Assembly (NCBI RefSeq): GCF_008329535.1
Contig: NZ_NPKR01000003.1
Span: 186,001-250,000, forward strand
Reading direction: 5' to 3'
Source: Mycolicibacterium sp. P1-18
Lineage (GTDB): Bacteria > Actinomycetota > Actinomycetes > Mycobacteriales > Mycobacteriaceae
DNA length: 64,000 bases
Shown here: one piece after another, positions 58,526 through 64,000 of the stretch
Layout: every line of letters begins with the position of its first letter
Position numbering within the stretch: position 1 is the stretch's first letter
Program-made: the position numbers and the translations under genes
The notes under the pieces: model-generated
What the model saw: the letters and a program-made list of their open reading frames with translations, nothing else
The model's database searches: none
Told to the model about the DNA's origin: nothing

Positions 58526-59361
58526 CGCGGCGCTGGTTCATCACCGGAGGCACCCCCGGCAACTTCGGGATGGCGTTCGCCGAGGCAGCCCTCGAGACCG
58601 GCGACCGGGTGGTGCTCACCTCTCGGCGTCCGCAGGAGCTGGCGTCGTGGGCCGAGCAGTACGGCGACCGCGTCCTCGTCGTGCCGCTGGAACTCACCGA
58701 CGCGGCGCAGGTGCAGCGTGCGGTGCGCGCCGCCGAGGAGCACTTCGGGGGTGTCGACGTGCTGGTCAACAACGCCGGCCGCGGCTGGTACGGGTCGATC
58801 GAGGGAATGGACGAGTCCGCGTTGCGGGCGATGTTCGAGCTGAACTTCTTCGCAGTGCTGTCCGTGACGCGTGCGGTGCTGCCGGGGATGCGCGCCCGCG
58901 GAGACGGGTGGATCGTCAACGTGTCGTCGGTGGCCGGGCTCGTCTCGGCGCCCGGTTTCGGCTTCTACAGTGCGACGAAGTTCGCCATCGAAGCCATCAC
59001 CGACGCCCTGCACGACGAGGTTGCGCCGCAGGGCATCTCGGTGTTGACCGTCGAACCGGGAGCGTTCCGCACCAACGCCTACACCGGATTCGCCGACGAA
59101 CCCGTCGACGAGCCGATCCCGGACTACCGCGACATGCTGGAGCAGGTCCGTGCCACCTTCGTCGGGATGGACGGTGTGCAGCCCGGCGATCCGCTTCGCG
59201 GCGCCCGTGCGGTGATCGCGGCGATGGCTCAGGACCCACCGCCCCGTCGGCTGGTCCTGGGCAACGGCGGATACGACGCCGTGATCGACACGCTGGAGAA
59301 GAGTCTGGCCGACATCCGGGTGAGCGAAACACTTTCTCGCAGCGTCGATTTCCCGACCTGA
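58522..59361 (+). CDS. short-chain dehydrogenase/reductase
   Basis: A 279-residue SDR. It opens RRWFITGGTPGNFGMAFAEAAL (Rossmann TGGTPGNFG, residues 5-15), then VDVLVNNAGRGWYGSIEGMDE, NVSSVAGLVSAPGFGFYSATKFAIEAITDAL with the Ser, Tyr and Lys of the catalytic triad (YxxxK in FYSATKFAIE), and VEPGAFRTN. It resembles the NADP-dependent SDRs of the oxidoreductase_NAD_2/DltE-like group in actinobacteria. It reduces a ketone or oxidises an alcohol; the NTF2-like partner may feed it an unstable intermediate. Confidence 0.88.
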   Translation: MTRRWFITGGTPGNFGMAFAEAALETGDRVVLTSRRPQELASWAEQYGDRVLVVPLELTDAAQVQRAVRAAEEHFGGVDVLVNNAGRGWYGSIEGMDESALRAMFELNFFAVLSVTRAVLPGMRARGDGWIVNVSSVAGLVSAPGFGFYSATKFAIEAITDALHDEVAPQGISVLTVEPGAFRTNAYTGFADEPVDEPIPDYRDMLEQVRATFVGMDGVQPGDPLRGARAVIAAMAQDPPPRRLVLGNGGYDAVIDTLEKSLADIRVSETLSRSVDFPT

Positions 59362-59498
59362 CAGGCCGGCCGAGCGAAGGGCCTCAAAACCCACGGTCCG
59401 CGGGGCTCCCCAGGTCGTGACTTGCGTGACCACTCCTTTGCAGGCCGCACCCGCTCACGTGGCGGCTTCGGCACTCTGCAGGGTCTAGCGTGGGCGCA

Positions 59499-59867
59499 AT
59501 GGGTTTGTTCAGCCACGAGGAGTTCCGCGACCCGGACGAGGGCGTTGCTGACGGCGCTAGTGGTGGGGCCGTCGAGAGGGCTCGCAGGGCTGATCTCGAC
59601 GAATTCAGGCCAGATGATCCGGTGGTCGTTGGTCCGGGGCTACTACCGGAAGATGGTTCTTGCGGTCAGTTCGCCGTGCAATTCCACGTGTCGACGTCAA
59701 TGCTGGTCGGGTTGAAACGCATTGCTGACATGCGCGGGGTCAGCGTGCCGGAGGTGTGCCGGCAGGTGATCGGTGTGTTCGTCGCGCAGCAGGAGGGCGA
59801 GTTGCGTGCGTTGCTCGCTGCCGAGACCGAAGTGGCGGACTACCGGCCGAGTTTGGGTGACGCATAG
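59499..59867 (+). CDS. small protein with ribbon-helix-helix-like C-terminus
   Basis: A 122-residue protein. The first half is acidic and low in recognised motifs (MGLFSHEEFRDPDEGVADGAS...). The second half, QFHVSTSMLVGLKRIADMRGVSVPEVCRQVIGVFVAQQ, has the strand-turn-helix-helix pattern of Arc/MetJ-like DNA-binding proteins (polar strand, then two helices with a GVS turn). It may be an antitoxin-like or orphan regulator, and no partner toxin is evident. The ATG at 59499 fits better than the GTG at 59490. Confidence 0.55.
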   Translation: MGLFSHEEFRDPDEGVADGASGGAVERARRADLDEFRPDDPVVVGPGLLPEDGSCGQFAVQFHVSTSMLVGLKRIADMRGVSVPEVCRQVIGVFVAQQEGELRALLAAETEVADYRPSLGDA

Positions 59868-60066
59868 GCGCACCCGGCTGTGGTGGATCACTCGGACAGT
59901 TCCGTCGGCCACTCGGATCGGCGTTGGTCCGAACGCCCGGCACGCGGCTTCCGCGGGAGTGGTCGTCGACTACGTCGACGGGGTCCGCGGGCCACCCTTC
60001 GGACGGCGCCGATTGACGCTCGGGCCAATTTGCCGTGAACATCGGCGTACATCTTTCTATTTGTGA
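59858..60066 (+). CDS. possible short overlapping ORF after the RHH-like gene (doubtful)
   Basis: A GTG at 59858 overlaps the stop of the RHH-like gene (59865-59867) and opens a 69-residue, Arg-rich frame ending at TGA 60064-60066. There is no clear ribosome site, no motif and a skewed composition, so it may be chance. The rest of the gap up to the PGRS-like gene (59868-60160, 293 bases) shows an AT-rich patch near 60050-60080 (TTCTATTTGTGATCG...), a plausible promoter for the PGRS-like gene, and nothing else I can identify. Confidence 0.2.
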
Positions 60067-60160
60067 TCGCAACATGTTTACTGTGTCCACGACCTGTGGG
60101 GTGTTCAGCTGGTAGCGCTCGAACTCAGGCGAGTTCGGGATCTACCCTCGAGGGGTTTCA

Positions 60161-63100
60161 GTGGGCGCGCGACGGCACGGATCGGCAGTTGTGGCAGAAC
60201 GGACTTCGAGCAGAAGGGCTGCCAGTCGCAAATTCGTCGCGACGTCCGCGGGTCGGGTGGCAATCGCCGCTGCGTTCTCCGCCGGGTTGTTGTCCACCGG
60301 GATCGGTGCCGGACTCGCGTTTGCCACCCCTGACCCCTCCGGTGACGTGAGCGCGCAATGCGTGGGGGTGTGGTGCCCGGCGTCGATCGCCGTTCCCACC
60401 GGCAGTCTGATCGGGGGCGGCGCGACCCCGACGGCGCTGCTCGCCGCTCTGCCGACACCGACCGTCAACATCGTGGCCGTCTTCATCGGCAACGGCGCCG
60501 ACGCCCCGGCTGACTGCGTCGGCAGCGCCTGCAACGGCGGGAGGGCCGGCATCTTCTTCGGCAACGGTGGCGCCGGCGCCAACGGCGGACGCGGCGGTGA
60601 CGCCGGGCTGATCGGCAACGGCGGCCGCGGCGGCAACGCGGAGACGGCCGGGCGCATCGGGGGCGACGGCGGACGTGGCGGCCTCTTCATCGGCAGCGGC
60701 GGGGACGGCGGACGCGGTGCCACGGGTGTACTCGGAATCACGGCCGAACGCGCAGGCAGCGACGGCGGCAGCGGTGGCACGGGCAGCTCGGGTGGTCGGG
60801 GAGGCGCCGCGGGACTGTTTCTGGGCAACGGCGGCGCCGGCGGCCAGGGCGGCTCGGGTGGCGTAGGCGGCAACGGGGCCGACGGCGTCGAGGGTCGGGA
60901 CGCGACGGCTGCGGGAACGGACGGAACGGCCGGGCAGCGCGGCGGCAACGGTGGTGCCGGAGGTGCCGGAGGAACGGGCGGCGCGGGAGGGTCGTCCGGG
61001 CTGTTCGGTTCGGCGGGCCTGTCCGGAGCCCTGGGCGCCGGCGGCGCGGGTGGCAGCGGCGCCCAGGGCGGCACCGGCGGCAGCGGCCTCGGTGGTGTCG
61101 ACGGCACTGCCGTCACCGCGGACGGCGCGAGCGGCAACGACGGGCAGGCGGGCGGCCGGGGTGGCGCGGGCGGCGCGGGCGGCAACGCCGGGGCCGGCGG
61201 GTCGGGGTCGACCGTGGGCGCCGCCGGCGCGAACGGAAACGGCGGCAGCGGCGGGAACGGCAGCGACGGCGGCGACGGCAGCGACGGCGGCGGCGGTCGC
61301 GCCGGGGACCCCGGACGCGACGGCGTCGGATCGGGGGCCGACGGCTCGACCGGTCAGCGGGGCCAAGACGGCGGCCGGGGCGGGAACGGCGGCGCAGCGG
61401 GCCTCGCAGGCGCCGGCGGGGCGGCGGGTACGGGAGGAACCGGCGGCGCCAGCGGCCGAGCCGGCGTCGACGGCTTGCAGGGTGTCGGCGGGGACGGTGG
61501 CAACGGCGGTGCCGGCGGCAATGGCGGCAGCGGTGTGGCGGGTGCGGTCGGCAAGCCCGTGAGCACGCCGGGCGCCGACGGCCTGTCCGGCGACGACGGT
61601 GGCCAGGGTGGCCAGGGTGGCGCCGGCGGCAATGCCGGTGCCGGTGGCACGGGTAGGACCGTCGGGCTCGCCGGGATCAACGGCGACGGTGGCAACGGTG
61701 GCAACGGATCCAATGGCGGCAAGGGTGGTGACGGCGCCGACGGTGCCGACGGCGAACCCGGCGAAACAGGCGTCGCAGCCGGAGAGAACGGGCGAACAGG
61801 CGGCACCGGACAGAACGGCGGCAAGGGCGGCGCCGGTGGCGCCGCGGGACTGGCCGGGGCCGGCGGAGCGAAGGGCACGGGCGGCAGGGGCGGCTCCGAC
61901 GGCACGGCAGGCGCGGTGAACGGCGTCCGCGGCGCTGGTGGCGACGGTGGCAATGGGGGCACCGGTGGCGTGGGCGGCACCGGTGCCCAGGGTGCGACGG
62001 GAACGACTGGATCCTCGGGCACGACGCTCGCTCCGTCGGGCACTGGCGGCACCGGTCTGACCGGAGGCATGGGCGGCATGGGCGGCGCAGGCGGCAACGC
62101 CGGTGCAGCAGGCGAGGGGCTCACACCCGGAACGGCAGGTGCCAACGGCAACGGCGGAAAGGGTGGGAACGGCGGCACCGGAGGCACCGGCGGCGTCGGT
62201 GGCGCCGGCGCCAACGGTGATAGGGGGGATACCGACGGCGACGTGGACGGACTCAACGGGATCGATGGCGGCCAGGGCGGTACCGGCGGCACCGGAGGCG
62301 CTGCGGGCCTGGGCGGATCGGCCGGCACCGGCGGGTCCGGCGGTGTCGTCGGCCTGGGTGGCAATCAGGGCGTCGGTGGCACGGGCGGTCGCGGCGGCAC
62401 CGGCGGAACGGGTGGCGCCGGCGCCAGTAGCTTCATCCGGCCGGGCGACGGCGGCGACGGCGCCAACGGCGGACTGGGCGGTCAGGGGGGTGCAGGTTCG
62501 GCCACCGGTGCCGCGGGCGCCGATGGCCCTGACGGCAACGGCGGAGCGGGGGCCGGCGGGTACGACGTCTATTCGGTCGACCCCAACGCGACGGGCGGTC
62601 CCGGTGGCAACGGTGGCTCGAGCCGAGGCGGAGTGGGCGGCGCCGGCGGAGCTGGCGGCCGGGCCTCGAGCAGAGGGGGTAGCGCCGTTGGAGGAGCCGG
62701 CGGGCGTGGCGGGTTCAGCGTCAACGGCGTTGGCGGTGTCGGCGGTATCGGCGGTGAATCAGTCGTCACCGGCGGGACGGGCAGTTCGACCGGCGGAACG
62801 GGCGGCACGGGCGGTGGCAGCGCAGCCGGCACCGGCGGCACGGGCGGCGCGGGCGGTACGTCGTTCACCGTTGGCGGGTTGGGCACGTCCAACGGCGGTA
62901 AGGGCGGTACCGGCGGCGCGAGCACCACTGGCGACGGGGGCGCCGGTGGTAGAGGCGGCGAAGCGAACATCAGCTCCTCATCCATCGGACCAGCTACGGG
63001 CGGCACGGGCGGCGCGGGCGGAAACAGCGTGAACGGCAAGGGTGGCGTCGGCGGCGGCGGCGGCAATGCCCTGGACACCAGTCTGAGTTCCCCGGCACCA

Positions 63101-63262
63101 CTCACGGGTGGCAAGGGCGGCGCGGGCGGCAACAGCCAGACCGGCACCGGTGGCAACGGGGGCAATGGCGGCTTCGCCGCCGGAGGGAACGGCAGCAAGA
63201 AGACCGGCGGCGCCGGTGGGCCGGGCGGTACCCCAGGCGGACAGACCGGGGTGGACGGCTGA
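60161..63262 (+). CDS. exported PGRS-like glycine-rich repeat protein without a PE domain
   Basis: A 1033-residue protein. Residues 1-55 are a basic start and hydrophobic Sec signal (GRVAIAAAFSAGLLSTGIGAGLAFA, cleavage near residue 55). Next is a short region with two Cys pairs, C67-x4-C72 and C119-x4-C124. From about residue 126 to the end it is almost all Gly-rich GG-x units (GNGGAGG, GGTGG, GGDGG), with LFIGSGG and GLFLGNGG landing motifs that match PE_PGRS proteins. There is no PE domain (no N-terminal PE helix pair). The repeat probably folds as polyglycine-II helices on the cell surface. The GTG 60161 is used; several later GTGs are possible. Confidence 0.8.
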   Translation: MGARRHGSAVVAERTSSRRAASRKFVATSAGRVAIAAAFSAGLLSTGIGAGLAFATPDPSGDVSAQCVGVWCPASIAVPTGSLIGGGATPTALLAALPTPTVNIVAVFIGNGADAPADCVGSACNGGRAGIFFGNGGAGANGGRGGDAGLIGNGGRGGNAETAGRIGGDGGRGGLFIGSGGDGGRGATGVLGITAERAGSDGGSGGTGSSGGRGGAAGLFLGNGGAGGQGGSGGVGGNGADGVEGRDATAAGTDGTAGQRGGNGGAGGAGGTGGAGGSSGLFGSAGLSGALGAGGAGGSGAQGGTGGSGLGGVDGTAVTADGASGNDGQAGGRGGAGGAGGNAGAGGSGSTVGAAGANGNGGSGGNGSDGGDGSDGGGGRAGDPGRDGVGSGADGSTGQRGQDGGRGGNGGAAGLAGAGGAAGTGGTGGASGRAGVDGLQGVGGDGGNGGAGGNGGSGVAGAVGKPVSTPGADGLSGDDGGQGGQGGAGGNAGAGGTGRTVGLAGINGDGGNGGNGSNGGKGGDGADGADGEPGETGVAAGENGRTGGTGQNGGKGGAGGAAGLAGAGGAKGTGGRGGSDGTAGAVNGVRGAGGDGGNGGTGGVGGTGAQGATGTTGSSGTTLAPSGTGGTGLTGGMGGMGGAGGNAGAAGEGLTPGTAGANGNGGKGGNGGTGGTGGVGGAGANGDRGDTDGDVDGLNGIDGGQGGTGGTGGAAGLGGSAGTGGSGGVVGLGGNQGVGGTGGRGGTGGTGGAGASSFIRPGDGGDGANGGLGGQGGAGSATGAAGADGPDGNGGAGAGGYDVYSVDPNATGGPGGNGGSSRGGVGGAGGAGGRASSRGGSAVGGAGGRGGFSVNGVGGVGGIGGESVVTGGTGSSTGGTGGTGGGSAAGTGGTGGAGGTSFTVGGLGTSNGGKGGTGGASTTGDGGAGGRGGEANISSSSIGPATGGTGGAGGNSVNGKGGVGGGGGNALDTSLSSPAPLTGGKGGAGGNSQTGTGGNGGNGGFAAGGNGSKKTGGAGGPGGTPGGQTGVDG
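60530..63250 (+). repeat. PGRS-type Gly/Asn/Ala-coding degenerate repeat array
   Basis: About 2.7 kb of degenerate GGC-GGC-x triplet DNA encodes the glycine-rich array. Its composition is extremely GC-rich and reading frames on both strands stay open, so every antisense or shifted ORF across it is an artefact. The units are not an exact tandem copy, but they come in blocks that repeat segments such as GGNGGAGGNGG and the AGLAGAGG-type stretches, so recombination or slippage within the array is likely between strains. Confidence 0.8.
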
Positions 63263-63271
63263 GAGCGCCGA

Positions 63272-63540
63272 CTAGAAGACGCGGATCCAGTCGATCAGCA
63301 TCTCGGCCGGGTAGGTGCCGCCGGCGGGTTCGCGTCCGCCGGAGCCACCGACGGCGATGGTGAAGATCGGCGCCGTCGGGTAGCCGGGGTCGTTGAACGG
63401 CCAGTCCGGCAGCGCATCCGACTGAACCGTGAAGAGCGGCTCCATGCCCTGCTGGTAGTCCTTCCCGAAGTACATGCCCTCGGGCTTCGACGTCATGCGC
63501 CAGGTGTCCCAGTCGCCGTCGACGAGTCCGAGGTGCTCAC
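63272..63540 (-). pseudogene. 3' fragment of a GH16-type glycosidase (laminarinase-like)
   Basis: Translated on the minus strand the segment reads [40 protein letters not shown], then DWPFNDPGYPTAPIFTIAVGGSGGREPAGGTYPAEMLIDWIRVF, and stops at 63272. This is the C-terminal end of a family-16 glycoside hydrolase domain, with the closing MLIDWIRVF strand (typically MxVDWVRVF). All the N-terminal part, including the catalytic ExDxE motif, is missing: upstream of about 63540 the sequence turns into a pdxS fragment on the other strand. An ATG at 63496 is internal, not a start. It is a gene remnant. Confidence 0.75.
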
Positions 63541-63543
63541 CCC

Positions 63544-63696
63544 GGCGAGGCGCTGCGTCGCATCAGCGAGGGTGCGGCGATGATCCGCTCGCAGGGCGAG
63601 GCGGGCACCGGCGACATGTCCAACGCCACCACCCACATGCGCAAGATCGGCGGCGAGATCCGCCGGTTGACGTCGCTGCCGGAAGCCGAATTGTTC
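63544..63696 (+). pseudogene. pdxS: internal fragment of pdxS (pyridoxal phosphate synthase)
   Basis: On the plus strand from 63544 the frame reads [51 protein letters not shown], which is the middle of PdxS, the large subunit that makes pyridoxal 5'-phosphate: GEALRRIxEGAAMIR, GEAGTGD and MRxI are invariant. Only about 51 residues are present, without the N-terminal or C-terminal parts, and the frame runs into unrelated codons at both sides. It lies between a GH16 fragment and a VOC gene, so this is a piece of a lost or shuffled gene, not a functional PdxS. Confidence 0.75.
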
Positions 63697-63712
63697 TGCG
63701 ACTGTGCGGGGA

Positions 63713-64000
63713 CTACTCAGCGGCCGTCGGCGCTGCAATGAACTCGAGTGTTCCGCCGTGCTGGTCGGACAGGTAGATGAAGGCCGTCCCGGCACGAGGA
63801 CCATGGGTCGCGACCACTGGCGGTCCCGCGGGAACCCAGCCCGCCAAGGAGGCTGCTTCGATGGCCGCGTCCATGTCGATCACGTTGAGCGCGAGGTGGA
63901 CCGAACCAACGTCGCAGGGTTCGGGACGGACGATCATACGGTTCGGCGGCGAGAGATACTGCAGCAGTTCGACGGATTGCTCCCCGAGGCTGACTACCGC
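63713..64000 (-). CDS. VOC-fold protein (partial, cut by the window edge)
   Basis: The visible 95 residues end with TAG at 63713-63715 and remain open to the right edge, so the 5' part is outside the window. The frame contains [50 protein letters not shown] and [19 protein letters not shown], the second beta-alpha-beta-beta-beta module of a glyoxalase/dioxygenase-fold protein, with a His ligand in VHLALNV and a Glu ligand in TLEFIA. An ATG at 63937 is internal and not a start. Function unknown. Confidence 0.75.
   Translation of the reverse strand, partial: AVVSLGEQSVELLQYLSPPNRMIVRPEPCDVGSVHLALNVIDMDAAIEAASLAGWVPAGPPVVATHGPRAGTAFIYLSDQHGGTLEFIAAPTAAE

Noticed and set aside
60142..63198. Proline-rich minus-strand frames opposite the PGRS-like gene
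   Set aside because: Direct consequence of the GGC repeat read in antisense; no start signal or motif.
60530..63250. CRISPR array or exact tandem repeat
   Set aside because: The repeats are degenerate coding triplets without uniform spacers; there are no cas genes in the window.

Overview
The window is high-GC actinobacterial DNA, most likely from a fast-growing mycobacterium (Mycolicibacterium type). The evidence is the codon use, the frequent GTG starts, several deazaflavin (F420)-type enzymes (15451-14474, 24675-25112, 21967-21527), a TIGR03086/DinB protein of the mycothiol-dependent type, a PGRS-like glycine-rich exported protein at 60161-63262, and very dense packing of one regulator plus a few oxidoreductases per locus. 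I see no phage, plasmid, CRISPR, rRNA or tRNA features. It reads as chromosomal accessory metabolism.

Layout. 1-5.1 kb: end of an unknown gene, an exported SGNH hydrolase coupled to an APC permease, a TupA-like ATP-grasp protein, a DUF1059 protein, and a SigJ/ECF41 sigma factor. 5.1-12.3 kb: an orphan molybdopterin oxidoreductase; a LysR / MatC-like carrier / PrpF-like isomerase locus; an exported DUF4174-CIA30 pair. 12.4-14.5 kb: a membrane protein split by a one-base shift in a T5 run, a hemerythrin and a small protein. 14.5-21 kb: an FGD-like F420 enzyme, a hydrolase-SRPBCC pair, an SDR, a Tat lipoprotein hydrolase with a divergent LysR gene, and an MFS carrier. 21-24.6 kb: a SugE/Gdx exporter behind a guanidine-III riboswitch, a PPOX protein, a PapA-like acyltransferase and an Old Yellow Enzyme homologue.

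24.6-30.5 kb: a Ddn-like protein, a TetR regulator, a DinB-like protein and a hydrolase-led cluster. The OYE/Ddn divergent promoter and the hydrolase promoter share a 24-bp palindrome of identical architecture, which suggests one small regulon. 30.6-39.4 kb: AraC with a divergent peptidase-like hydrolase; a three-gene exported/membrane/Rieske redox operon; a ThrE-type exporter; an SDR remnant; an S9 peptidase; an LLM enzyme. 39.5-45 kb: a second ThiD-type kinase and a UbiX-UbiD-flavin reductase-keto acid decarboxylase cluster. 45-50 kb: a hydrolase homologue lacking its catalytic His, then LysR-alsS-alsD-CMD (acetoin branch; the CMD gene appears to start at ATC). 50-59.4 kb: MFS; an IclR locus driving a YrdC-like protein, an epoxide-hydrolase-like protein and an aldo-keto reductase from a palindromic operator; CYTH, WYL, VOC, MerR, NTF2 and SDR genes. 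59.5-64 kb: a ribbon-helix-helix-like protein, the PGRS-like protein, then a scar made of a GH16 3' fragment and an internal pdxS fragment, and a truncated VOC gene at the edge.

The most useful observations are the guanidine-III riboswitch with its exporter, the duplicated TetR-type operator, the PGRS-like protein without a PE domain, the UbiD/UbiX/KDC cluster with its palindrome-rich divergent promoter, the non-canonical ATC start, the frameshifted membrane protein, and the gene-fragment scar near the right end. All family assignments come from reading motifs by eye; no database search was run.
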